Shown piece after piece: positions 1 to 7,994 of a stretch of DNA of 64,000 bases. Under the pieces are notes generated by a model. The model did not search any database and was not told the origin of the DNA. It saw nothing but the letters and a program-made list of their open reading frames with translations. The position numbers were made by a program, and so were the translations under genes. The stretch comes from WLMZ01 sp031410915. GTDB lineage: Bacteria > Actinomycetota > Acidimicrobiia > Acidimicrobiales > Ilumatobacteraceae. The DNA is taken from the NCBI GenBank assembly GCA_031410915.1, contig JANNZY010000147.1:1-64000 (forward strand), in the 5' to 3' direction. Positions within the stretch are counted from its first letter, which is position 1. Each line of letters starts with the position of its first letter.

Positions 1-1244
1 GTCTGCACCTTCTGCATCGCCGTGCTGAAGTCGACGCCGTAGACGTTGAACGACGGGTATGTCGCATCCAGGCTGAGGTCGGTGACCCCGGCGTCGGCCA
101 GCAGTTGCTTGGCCGTCTCCAGGTCCTGCACCGGTTCGGCCAGGCCTTCCGTGCCGTCGAAGCCGTTCGGGATCGGCGACGCCTGTGGGCGACCGGCACC
201 ACCCACTGTCACGTCGATGAGGCCGGTATAGTCGAGCGCGAGGCGGATCGCCTTGCGCACGTCGGGCGTCAGTGCCTCGCCGCCCTTCGCACCCGGGCTG
301 AGCGCGAGATAGACGTAGTTGAACGTCGGCACTTGTTCGACGGTGACGTCGGGATTGCTGAGGCCATTGGCGACGTCGGCGGACAGTTGCATCGCAATGT
401 CGACCGCACCCTGCTCCAACTGCTGGCGCTGTGTCACGGCGTCGGGCGTCTCTTTGATGACGACCTCGGGGAAGTTGGCCGGCGTGGCCCAGTAGCTGTC
501 GTTCCGTGTCAATCGGAGCTCGTTGCCCTCGGTGTAGTCCGTCAGCACGTACGGCCCGCTCCCAGCCGAGTTGGCGAGGAACCACTGCTCCGCCGTATCG
601 GTGGTGACGTCCAGGGTGGCCCCGTTGGCCTCGGCGATCGCCTTGCTCATGATGCCCAGATACGACGCGTTGACCTGGGCGAGGAACGCCGAGTTCGGCT
701 CTTTCAGCGTCACCTTCACGACAGCTGGATCGGTGGCGTCGATCGTGTCGACGCTGCCGACGAGGTACGACGACGATCCCTGCAGCGCGGCGAGACGCTC
801 CCACGAGAACTTGACGTCCTCGCTGGTGACCGGCGAGCCGTCGGCGAAGGTTGCCTTCGGGTCCAGGTTGAACGTGAACTCGGTCTGCTCGGCGTTGCTC
901 TCCCAGCTCGTCGCCAGCCGCGGGATGAGCGTCTGGTTGTCAGTGTCGAGGCCGATGAGTGTCTCGTAGACAGCGGTCATGAAGATCTGGCACGTGTCGC
1001 AGTAGGCCAGCGACGGGTCGAGCGAGTTCACATCCATGCCGCGGGCGATGATGAGTGCGCTCTCGCTGGCACCACCGGCGGCTGTCGTGTCGGTTCCGCC
1101 GCCATCGGTGGCTGGCGAGGACGACGCAGGAGCACCGGTGGCCGGCGAACTGGTGCCGTCGGACGACTTGTCGTCACTGCTGCACGCTGCAACCAGCATG
1201 ACCGCAGCGACCGCGAGTGCTGTGAACCTGACTCGATGAACCAT
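1..1244 (-). CDS. Oligopeptide-type ABC transporter substrate-binding lipoprotein (5' part; truncated by window edge)
   Basis: Extracytoplasmic binding protein of a dipeptide/oligopeptide-type ABC importer (solute-binding family 5). The frame is open from the ATG at 1244 to base 1 without a stop, so about 414 residues are present and the C-terminus lies outside the window. Residues 1-20 are a lipoprotein signal ending in LVAAC, followed by a Ser/Thr/Gly linker and family-5 sequence such as FADGSPVTSEDVKFSW. The substrate cannot be told from the sequence. A divergent TetR gene starts 143 bp away, and a palindrome between them overlaps this gene's probable -35 box, so TetR repression is likely (inference). 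Permease and ATPase genes would have to lie to the left. Confidence 0.88.
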   Translation of the reverse strand, partial: MVHRVRFTALAVAAVMLVAACSSDDKSSDGTSSPATGAPASSSPATDGGGTDTTAAGGASESALIIARGMDVNSLDPSLAYCDTCQIFMTAVYETLIGLDTDNQTLIPRLATSWESNAEQTEFTFNLDPKATFADGSPVTSEDVKFSWERLAALQGSSSYLVGSVDTIDATDPAVVKVTLKEPNSAFLAQVNASYLGIMSKAIAEANGATLDVTTDTAEQWFLANSAGSGPYVLTDYTEGNELRLTRNDSYWATPANFPEVVIKETPDAVTQRQQLEQGAVDIAMQLSADVANGLSNPDVTVEQVPTFNYVYLALSPGAKGGEALTPDVRKAIRLALDYTGLIDVTVGGAGRPQASPIPNGFDGTEGLAEPVQDLETAKQLLADAGVTDLSLDATYPSFNVYGVDFSTAMQKVQ

Positions 1245-1299
1245 GACGCGTTCCCTCCCCAAAGCGCACGAGCACGGGCACTCGATGCACCGACTGCAG

Positions 1300-1340
1300 T
1301 TAATACCCACGCGTGACACAGCGTCAAGGTCTTCTTGACG
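1300..1340. promoter_or_regulatory. Divergent promoter with perfect palindrome, probable TetR operator
   Basis: CGTCAAGGTCTTCTTGACG at 1322-1340 is a perfect 7-bp inverted repeat around a 5-bp centre. Its left arm read on the minus strand is TTGACG, a good -35 box, and TATTAA follows 16 bp downstream (1305-1300) as a -10 for the binding-protein gene. A repressor bound here would block that promoter. The divergent TetR at 1387 is the obvious candidate (inference). Confidence 0.55.
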
Positions 1341-1386
1341 GTCGCCGTACACTGTCCGCACTGCGCGAGAGGCGAAGGGAGCACGC

Positions 1387-1983
1387 ATGAACCAACGCGA
1401 GATGCAGCGCCTCGAAACACGCCGCACGCTGGCCGAACATGCGCTTCGCCTGTTCCAGGAGCAGGGCTTCGACGAGACCACGGTGGACGAGATCGCGGTG
1501 GCGGCGGGGGTCAGCGCGCGCACGTTCTTCTTGCATTTCGCAACAAAGGCCGCAGCCGCGTTTCCGGATCATGACGAACGCGTTGCCAGCTTCACCACGC
1601 GCCTCGGCGACGGTCACTCGCCCGGGAATCCCCTGCTCCACCTGTGCGTCACGATGGCCGGGGGGCTCGACCCCGGTTCGCCGACGCGGCGTATCCGCTA
1701 CCGGTTGCTCGACAAGGTGTCGGCCTTGCGTGACGAGGACGCACGAACGGACCGCGACTACGAACAGGCGATCGTCGCCTACCTGATGCAGGCCTGGGGC
1801 GACACCGTCGAGACGAGGGTACGCGCCAACGCGATCGCGAATGCGAGTCTCGGCATCGCCCGCGCGTGCCTCATCGCATCAAGCAAGGACGGCATCGACG
1901 CGAACGAAGTGTGCTTCGACTTGATGCACCGCATGTTCGGATCACCGTTCGACGTCCCGCTACATTCACTGAAGCAGGATTGA
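1387..1983 (+). CDS. TetR/AcrR family transcriptional regulator
   Basis: 198-residue one-component repressor. Residues about 10-55 form the TetR DNA-binding domain with the characteristic run TTVDEIAVAAGVSARTFFLH (helix-turn-helix followed by an aromatic/FxHF element). The C-terminal ligand-binding half is unspecific, as usual. The ATG at 1387 follows a purine-rich GGCGAAGGGAG. The stop overlaps the start region of the acyl-CoA synthetase on the same strand, so both are probably co-transcribed. The divergent partner is an ABC binding lipoprotein. The ligand is unknown; a fatty acid or CoA thioester is conceivable from the downstream gene, but this is only inference. Confidence 0.9.
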   Translation: MNQREMQRLETRRTLAEHALRLFQEQGFDETTVDEIAVAAGVSARTFFLHFATKAAAAFPDHDERVASFTTRLGDGHSPGNPLLHLCVTMAGGLDPGSPTRRIRYRLLDKVSALRDEDARTDRDYEQAIVAYLMQAWGDTVETRVRANAIANASLGIARACLIASSKDGIDANEVCFDLMHRMFGSPFDVPLHSLKQD

Positions 1984-1988
1984 GTCGC

Positions 1989-3491
1989 GTGGAGATCGCG
2001 CTCACACCGCTCGACTTCGTCGAGCGAGCCCGCCGGTTGTTCGCTGACCGCATCGGTGTCATCGACGGCGATCGCGAGTTCACCTACGCCGAGTTCGGCC
2101 GGCGGTGCGATCAGCATGCCGCGCTGCTGCACCACGAGCTCGGCATCCGCAGCGGCGACGTGGTGGCTTGGTTGTGCGGCAACACGCACGATCTGCTCGA
2201 GGCCTACTACGGGGTCCTGCGCGCCGGCGCGGTGCTGCTTCCGATCAACGTGCGCCTGTCACCGACCGAGATGCGTCACGTTCTGGACGACTCGCGTGCG
2301 GCTGTGCTCTTCCGCCGGCCCGACCAACCCGACCCGCAGCACGGAGTGCGCGAGGTGGCCGTCGACGCGTCGTTCGACGACGCGCTGAGTCGCCAGGACG
2401 ATGTCGCGTTGCCTGCGCTGCACATCGACGAGCGCGACCCGGCGGAGATCTTTTACACGAGCGGTAGCACCGGACTGCCGAAGGGCGCGGTGCTGACTCA
2501 TCGCTCGCTGTACCTGCACGCGGTGCACAGCGCGCTGACCAGTCAGGTCACGGGCGACGACGTCATCCTGCACACGATCCCGCTCTTCCACGTCAACGGG
2601 TGGGGCGTGCCGCACTACCTGACGATGCTCGGCGGCCAGCACGTGATGTTGCCCCGGTTCGACACGGGCGAAGTACTGCGACTCATCGAGCGGCATCGGG
2701 TCACGAGACTCAACGCGGTGCCGACGATGATGCGGATGATCCTGGATCACCCGAATCGTGGCCACTACGACCTGTCGTCGCTGACGCACGTGTTGCTCGG
2801 CGGTTCGCCGCCTGGGGCCGCACTGATGGCCGAGGTCGAGGCCGCGTTCGGCTGCCCGTGCCTGTGCGGCTACGGCATGACCGAGGCCGGCCCCAGTCTC
2901 ACCCGCAGCGTGCCGAAACCGGGCACGCCGTCCACCGTGGACCAACGCGCGTCGACCGGCCTGCCGATCATTGGTGTCGACGTGCGCGTGTTCGACGAGG
3001 CCGGTCACGAAGTGCCGTGGGACGACACGACCGTCGGTGAGATCTGTGCCCGCTCGAACCACATCATGCGTGAGTACGTCCATGCTCCCGCGGCCACTGC
3101 GCAGGTGATCGTCGACGGGTGGCTGCGCACCGGCGATCTCGCCGTGGTCCGCCCCGACGGCTACCTGCGACTGGTCGACCGCAAGAAGGACCTGATCATC
3201 TCCGGCGGCGAGAACATCGCCACGCCCGAGATCGAGGCCGTGCTGGGCCAGCATCCGGCCGTGCGCGAGGTGTCCGTGGTCGGTGTCGCCGACGAGCGTT
3301 GGGGCGAGGTGCCCCGTGCGTTCGTCGTGCCGGTTCCGGGCGCGGCGCTCACCGCCGACGAGTTGATCGCCTTCGCCCGCGAGCGGCTGGCCCACTTCAA
3401 GGTGCCCCGCGACATCGTCTTCGTGGACGAGTTCCCGATGAGCGGTACCGGCAAGATCTCCAAGATCGCACTGCGCGACTGGCCTGCCTGA
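1989..3491 (+). CDS. Acyl-CoA synthetase / AMP-dependent ligase
   Basis: ANL-superfamily enzyme that activates a carboxylic acid with ATP to an acyl-adenylate and then a CoA thioester. The 500-residue length is typical. Visible motifs are the phosphate-binding loop YTSGSTGLPKGAVLTH (about 156-171), GYGMTE (about 294), RTGDL with the DRKKDLIISGGENI hinge region (about 379-405) and the C-terminal GTGKISK with the catalytic lysine. The chain length of the substrate is not predictable; the sequence looks like the medium/long-chain fatty acid or 3-methylmercaptopropionyl class. The start is taken as GTG 1989; a TTG at 1980 overlapping the TetR stop is the alternative. It is probably in one transcript with that regulator. 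Confidence 0.9.
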   Translation: MEIALTPLDFVERARRLFADRIGVIDGDREFTYAEFGRRCDQHAALLHHELGIRSGDVVAWLCGNTHDLLEAYYGVLRAGAVLLPINVRLSPTEMRHVLDDSRAAVLFRRPDQPDPQHGVREVAVDASFDDALSRQDDVALPALHIDERDPAEIFYTSGSTGLPKGAVLTHRSLYLHAVHSALTSQVTGDDVILHTIPLFHVNGWGVPHYLTMLGGQHVMLPRFDTGEVLRLIERHRVTRLNAVPTMMRMILDHPNRGHYDLSSLTHVLLGGSPPGAALMAEVEAAFGCPCLCGYGMTEAGPSLTRSVPKPGTPSTVDQRASTGLPIIGVDVRVFDEAGHEVPWDDTTVGEICARSNHIMREYVHAPAATAQVIVDGWLRTGDLAVVRPDGYLRLVDRKKDLIISGGENIATPEIEAVLGQHPAVREVSVVGVADERWGEVPRAFVVPVPGAALTADELIAFARERLAHFKVPRDIVFVDEFPMSGTGKISKIALRDWPA

Positions 3492-3511
3492 GAACGGGGT
3501 AGAACGGGTGC

Positions 3512-4141
3512 ATGCCTGACATGTCCTGCCCCGTGCTCGGCGATCTCGTCACCATCGACAGCCGTGGCCTGCGCGCCCACCTCACAGTCATGATGATCGA
3601 CGAGTCCTGCGAGCGCTACGCCCAGACCCGATTCGCCGCGCAGCAGGACCAGCTGCTGCTCGCCCGCCACTGCCGCGACACGGCCCCAGCCGCGGTCGAG
3701 CAGCTGCGCGCCGATGTCGAGTGGCTGCGGGATTGCCTTGACGCCGCGGTACGTCACGTCGACCTGTTCATCGACGCGCGCCCACTCGGATTGTCGCGAG
3801 CGTCACAGCGCGTGGCCGCTGTCAGCGCGGAGCGCGTCTCAACGACTGTCATGTCGACCCTGCGCGCGTTGCTCGACAGCGAGTCGGTCGTCCGCTGCGG
3901 TCACCCGCGCAACAGCCTGCGAGTGAGCGACGGTTCAGCCCTGACGGCCCGCCGAGTCAATGCCGTCCTCACTCAGATCGAACACGCGGCGCGCGATCAC
4001 CGATCAGTCGTCGCCTGGTTGCAGCACGAGCAGGACAACCCCGCAATCCGTGACGCCCGCCGCCTCCACCGCCGCGCCACTGCCACCGCAACCATCGACA
4101 CCCTCACCCTGCGAACCGAAGCCCGCCGACAGGTCGCTTAA
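3512..4141 (+). CDS. Hypothetical helical protein
   Basis: 209 residues, soluble, mostly alpha-helical by composition, with no signal peptide or membrane segment. I recognise no family. Strong GC3 bias on this strand argues for a real gene rather than a shadow. The central part (about 30-90) has heptad-like spacing of Leu/Val and could be a coiled coil. The C-terminus is Arg/Ala/Thr-rich. It starts 21 bp after the acyl-CoA synthetase stop, at ATG 3512 (GTG 3509 possible), so it may share that transcript. A strong hairpin lies 213 bp downstream. No function is proposed. Confidence 0.65.
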   Translation: MPDMSCPVLGDLVTIDSRGLRAHLTVMMIDESCERYAQTRFAAQQDQLLLARHCRDTAPAAVEQLRADVEWLRDCLDAAVRHVDLFIDARPLGLSRASQRVAAVSAERVSTTVMSTLRALLDSESVVRCGHPRNSLRVSDGSALTARRVNAVLTQIEHAARDHRSVVAWLQHEQDNPAIRDARRLHRRATATATIDTLTLRTEARRQVA

Positions 4142-4353
4142 CGTTCTGAGCGATTGTCAGCGGATCCCCATGCCAGCCCTGAGATTCTGCTGACGATCGC
4201 CCCCATCGCTGCCGGCTCGGTGCCCGGCTCTGTCACACTTCTGGGCCAATCTCAGCCCCAGCCTGGTGCGAATCCACACCCAGACTGACCAGGCACTCCT
4301 GTCCAGCCACGAACTGGGTGCCGGCGGATCGGACGGTTGCACGCCACAGCACC

Positions 4354-4379
4354 CACCTGTGGCACTCGTGCTACAGGTG
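4354..4379. terminator. Hairpin between convergent genes
   Basis: CACCTGT (4354-4360) pairs with ACAGGTG (4373-4379), and the inner GCAC/GTGC extends the stem. It lies between the end of the unknown plus-strand gene (4141) and the end of the minus-strand lytic transglycosylase (4421), so it can act as a bidirectional terminator. There is no U-tract, which is common in actinobacteria. The rest of 4142-4420 shows no gene. Confidence 0.55.
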
Positions 4380-4420
4380 ATCCAGCAGATGTGCGGCCCA
4401 GAACGACTCCGCAGGCGGGC

Positions 4421-5146
4421 TTACAGGAGGCCGGCTTCACGGACGGCGGCTTCGGCGCCGGGAATGTCGGTGCTGAAGGTGTCGGACATGCCTTTGTAGC
4501 CTCCCCAGGCGCGGAGGGAGTTGCCGCCGCGGGAGTACAGCGTGAACGCGGCGTTCATGTTGGTCTGCGGGTCGAGCAGGTCTTCGTTGGCGGCGATGCC
4601 GAACTGGCTCAGGCGGGCTGGACCGAGTGAGTCCTTCATGTTGATCTGCATCAGGCCGTACGAGAGGTCGTTCGTTGCCGCGTTGCCGTTGAACGCGGTC
4701 GGGGTCCAGTTCGACTCACGCTTGGAGATCGCGACGACCTTGACGAGATCTTCGCCACGGAAGCCGGCGTTGTAGGCCAGGCGAGCGACGTCGGCACCGC
4801 TCAGCGCGCCACGACCCGACCCGGCGATTCCGGCGCTCCCCGCAGTCGCGACTCGAGTCGAGTTGGCGACGCGCACGGCACCGGTCGTCGACGCCGTCGT
4901 GAAGCCGCTCACCATCGGAGCAGTGGACCCGCCCGACGCGGGCGATCCGCCGCCGGCTTGCTGCACCGCGGCCTGGTAGACGGCACCGAACGGGTCGAAG
5001 CCCTTGGTCGGATCAGCCGGCCCGGGCGTTTCGGCGGCGAACGCCGCGAGACTTGAGTCCGCCGCGGAGCCGGTCAGCGACGAGATGCGACCGCGAATCA
5101 TCGCGATGCGCGTCTCGACGCCTGCGATTCCACTGATGGCAGACAC
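4421..5146 (-). CDS. Lytic transglycosylase, SLT domain (flagellar-type N-terminus)
   Basis: Murein-cleaving enzyme. The C-terminal half (about residues 125-241) is an SLT domain with the catalytic Glu in SKRESNWTP and the signature SYGLMQINM. The N-terminus (VETRIAMIRGRISSL followed by a small hydrophobic FAAE box) resembles the transglycosylases found in actinobacterial flagellar operons, but no flagellar gene is visible here, so that assignment is tentative. There is no classical signal peptide, which also fits export by another route. The start is GTG 5146, directly preceded by GGTGGGAGA; an in-frame extension to 5239 would overlap the divergent GGDEF gene's control region. Confidence 0.82.
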   Translation of the reverse strand: MSAISGIAGVETRIAMIRGRISSLTGSAADSSLAAFAAETPGPADPTKGFDPFGAVYQAAVQQAGGGSPASGGSTAPMVSGFTTASTTGAVRVANSTRVATAGSAGIAGSGRGALSGADVARLAYNAGFRGEDLVKVVAISKRESNWTPTAFNGNAATNDLSYGLMQINMKDSLGPARLSQFGIAANEDLLDPQTNMNAAFTLYSRGGNSLRAWGGYKGMSDTFSTDIPGAEAAVREAGLL

Positions 5147-5241
5147 GCTCTCCCACCGTCCGGACGGGGTCGTCTCCGTCAAGCAAGCGACGGCGCGAGT
5201 TCGAGCTTGAGTACGAGCCCCGTAGTGCCGATGAACCAATC

Positions 5242-6582
5242 GTGGCGGTCGACGACGACGGAGCAGCGCGTGTGTTTGCAGGGTTCTGCCGCGCCGAGGG
5301 GCAGTGCACGCTGCTGCTCGACGCGCAGTTCGACATCTTGTGGAACACCCCGTCGGTGAAGGATCTGCTCGGGTGGGATTCGATCGTCGGGCGCAACGGG
5401 CTCGAGTTCGTGCACTCCGACGACCTCGGCCTCGTCGTCGACCTGCTCGCCCGAGTCAATGCCGAATCGACCCAAGAGGGTGGGCGGCCATCGTTCCGGC
5501 CCGACCCGACCGACATCCGGTTGCTCGCCGCGTCCGGCCAGTACCTGGCCGTCGACGCCGTCATGCATGACCAGTCCAAGGACCCGGACGTACGCGGCTA
5601 CCTCATCACCTGCCGGGTGATGAACGATCGCAGCGACATCGGCCGCTCCATCGAACTGCTCGGCACCGGCGCGCCGGTCGAGGACGTGCTTGCGCTCGTC
5701 GCCCGCCTCGTCGACAAGATGCTCGGCGGCTCCGCGCACAGCACGATCGCTTGGTGGCACGACGACGACGTGTTGACCGCTTGGTCACCCGACCCGCCGC
5801 CACCCGACTCGACGATGGTGGAGGCTGCGCGCCACGCAGCGCGACTCGGCATCCGCGACGTCACGACCATCCACGATCTCGACGACCCGATCCTGTGCGG
5901 TGCCGGCGCGGTGGCCCGCGAGTTGGGCTACACGACGGCGCACATCATGCCGATCGTGTCGCCGAGCAGCCCGGAGGTGATGGGCTCGCTGCTCGCCTGG
6001 GGATACCACTCGATCGAGATGGTCCTGTACCCGTCGCGCCCAGTGCACATCGGCCTGCGCCTCGCGGCGCTCGCGATCATGGACGGGCGGACGAAGAACG
6101 ACCTGCGCTGGGCGGCATCGCACGACCCGCTGACGCTGCTGTTCAACCGCGCTGAGTTCTCTCGCCGGCTGGACGTGATCGGTTCGTCCGTGGCGCTGCT
6201 GTACATCGACCTCGACGACTTCAAGCCGATCAACGACATGCACGGTCACTCCGTCGGCGATGCCGTCCTGGTCGAGGTCGCCAGCCGCATCCGCGAATCT
6301 GCGGGTGCGACCGCCGTCACCGGTCGCCTCGGCGGCGACGAGTTCGCGATCGCCGTTCCCGGGCTTGGCGACATCTCCGTCGGCCTCGAAATGGCCGACG
6401 CGATCATCGAGGCGATCCGCCGTCCGATTCGGATCGGCGACGTCACCGTCGGCGTCGGTGCCAGCGTCGGTGTCGCCTTCGGGCTGCAGCCGCTCATTCC
6501 GTCCGTGCTCGTGCAGCGCGCCGACGAGGCCCTGCTCGAAGCGAAGAACTCGGGCAAGAACATGGCCAAGGCCGCGGCGTAA
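5242..6582 (+). CDS. PAS-domain diguanylate cyclase (GGDEF)
   Basis: 446-residue cytoplasmic sensor that should make cyclic di-GMP from GTP. Residues about 12-115 look like a PAS fold (FDILWNTPSVKDLLGW opening). Residues about 130-285 are a GAF-like or unassigned sensory region. The C-terminal 160 residues are a GGDEF domain with DPLTLLFNR, DLDDFKPINDMHGHSVGD and an intact GGDEF signature at about 364-368. The RxxD inhibitory site usually found just before GGDEF is absent, so product inhibition through that site is not expected. There is no EAL domain. It starts at GTG 5242, divergent from the transglycosylase, and ends 4 bp from the convergent SDR gene. Confidence 0.9.
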   Translation: MAVDDDGAARVFAGFCRAEGQCTLLLDAQFDILWNTPSVKDLLGWDSIVGRNGLEFVHSDDLGLVVDLLARVNAESTQEGGRPSFRPDPTDIRLLAASGQYLAVDAVMHDQSKDPDVRGYLITCRVMNDRSDIGRSIELLGTGAPVEDVLALVARLVDKMLGGSAHSTIAWWHDDDVLTAWSPDPPPPDSTMVEAARHAARLGIRDVTTIHDLDDPILCGAGAVARELGYTTAHIMPIVSPSSPEVMGSLLAWGYHSIEMVLYPSRPVHIGLRLAALAIMDGRTKNDLRWAASHDPLTLLFNRAEFSRRLDVIGSSVALLYIDLDDFKPINDMHGHSVGDAVLVEVASRIRESAGATAVTGRLGGDEFAIAVPGLGDISVGLEMADAIIEAIRRPIRIGDVTVGVGASVGVAFGLQPLIPSVLVQRADEALLEAKNSGKNMAKAAA

Positions 6583-6586
6583 CGCG

Positions 6587-7465
6587 CTACATCTTCGGGA
6601 CGTGCACCGGCTCGGCCGAGTCATGCAGCTCGGTCGCGAGGTCGTCGACGGTCCAACGGTCGCGGCGCTGCACGTTCGTCTCGCGCGGGTGCTGCCACAC
6701 GGCCAGCTTCGAGCCGTTGAACGTGAACAGCTGGCTGCGTAGATGATCGGCCCGCTGGCTGCACAGGTAGACCACGATCGGGGCGATGTCGGCCGGCTTG
6801 CCGAAGCCCATCTCGCGCGGTGCCGGCGGCTCGACGCCCTTGGCCGCGGCACGCTGGTTGGCACCCTCGAACACGACCTGGGTCATGTCCGTCTCGGCCA
6901 CCGGCCACAGCGCATTGGTTCGAATGCCGAAGCGCGACAGCTCGCCGTCCCACGCGTAGAGCATGCCCATCACGCCGGCCTTCGACGCGGCGTAGTTGGT
7001 CTGGCCGACCGAACCGACGAACGCCGATCCGGAGATGACCTGCAGCAGCAACCCGCCGCCGCCCTGCTCCTTCATCGCTCGCGCCGCGTGGCGGCTGACC
7101 GACCACGTGCCACGCAGGTTGACCGCGATGACCTCGTCGAACTCGTGCGGCGACATGTTCACCAGCGTGCGGTCGCGCACGATGCCGGCGTTGTTGACCA
7201 CCGCGTCGATGCCACCGAATGCGTCGCGACACGTCGACACCAGGTGCTCGGCGACGTCGTCGTCGGCCACTGACCCGACCGCTGGCACGGCCACCCCGCC
7301 GCCGGCCGTGATCGCAGCGACGACCTCGTCGACGAGGGCAGCGTTCGTGCCGTTGACGACCACCTGCGCTCCCGCCTCAGCGAGTGCGGTCGCGAACGCA
7401 CGACCCAGTCCTCGCGACGCCCCGGTGACCACGATCCGCCGTCCGTTCAACTCCTGCGCTGCCAT
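6587..7465 (-). CDS. Short-chain dehydrogenase/reductase
   Basis: 292-residue NAD(P)-dependent oxidoreductase with a Rossmann fold. Visible are TGASRGLG (cofactor loop, about 14-21), NNAG (about 91-94) and the catalytic YAASK (about 161-165) with the upstream Ser. The roughly 40-residue C-terminal tail (WQHPRETNVQRRDRWTVDDL) is longer than in minimal SDRs and matches the type found in multifunctional hydroxyacyl-CoA dehydrogenases. The likely substrate is therefore a beta-hydroxyacyl or steroid-like acyl compound (inference). The start is ATG 7465. It is convergent with the GGDEF gene and divergent from a small unknown gene. Confidence 0.88.
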   Translation of the reverse strand: MAAQELNGRRIVVTGASRGLGRAFATALAEAGAQVVVNGTNAALVDEVVAAITAGGGVAVPAVGSVADDDVAEHLVSTCRDAFGGIDAVVNNAGIVRDRTLVNMSPHEFDEVIAVNLRGTWSVSRHAARAMKEQGGGGLLLQVISGSAFVGSVGQTNYAASKAGVMGMLYAWDGELSRFGIRTNALWPVAETDMTQVVFEGANQRAAAKGVEPPAPREMGFGKPADIAPIVVYLCSQRADHLRSQLFTFNGSKLAVWQHPRETNVQRRDRWTVDDLATELHDSAEPVHVPKM

Positions 7466-7620
7466 CGACCCATCCTCGCAGTCGGGCAGGACAGCGGTGT
7501 ATCCGAAGCGCGAACCACGTCTCCATGGTCGTGCGTACAAATCAGCGAGAAATCAGTGCGCCGTCAGATTTCGAGCGCACTGTCGTCTACAGGACAACGA
7601 GAACCAGAAGGGGGATCGAC

Positions 7621-7965
7621 ATGAACATCCACACTGACCACCACCGTTGGAGCGACGCCGAGGGCTGGTCGATCGCCACCGACTACCTGCGCAGCCTGAT
7701 CGGCGTGGTGCCCTCCGATCTGGCGTGGGACGACGCCCATCACCTGCAGGGCCACGCCCACGTCGGCGAGACCGAACTGGTCGTCATCGCGCCTCGCGAC
7801 GACGCCCACGACACGGTCGTTCTGACCGCGACCGACTGGGAGGACGTGCGCCGTTCGGCTGCCGACTCGCGTCGCTCGCTGCTGCGCGAGCGCCAGATCG
7901 CGACCCGCCTTCGCCTGGCCGAAGTGCTGGCCACGGCTCGCGGCGTGCAGGTGCTCGCGGCCTGA
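7621..7965 (+). CDS. Hypothetical protein, 114 residues
   Basis: Small soluble protein with no recognised family. The ATG at 7621 is preceded by AGAAGGGGG at ideal spacing, one of the best ribosome-binding sites in the window. Residues about 40-75 alternate polar and hydrophobic positions (beta-like), and the end (LLRERQIATRLRLAEVLATA) is a basic amphipathic helix. It sits alone between the divergent SDR and the downstream amidohydrolase, which has its own promoter. Function unknown. Confidence 0.7.
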   Translation: MNIHTDHHRWSDAEGWSIATDYLRSLIGVVPSDLAWDDAHHLQGHAHVGETELVVIAPRDDAHDTVVLTATDWEDVRRSAADSRRSLLRERQIATRLRLAEVLATARGVQVLAA

Positions 7966-7981
7966 TTCATCTCGCGTCATC

Positions 7982-7994
7982 TACCGTGGCGCGC
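7982..7994 (+). promoter_or_regulatory. Probable leaderless promoter (-10 box) of the amidohydrolase
   Basis: TACCGT at 7982-7987 is followed by 7 bases and then GTG 7995. No Shine-Dalgarno sequence is present, so the transcript probably starts at or next to the start codon. The same TAnnnT spacing recurs before at least eight other genes in the window. Confidence 0.45.
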
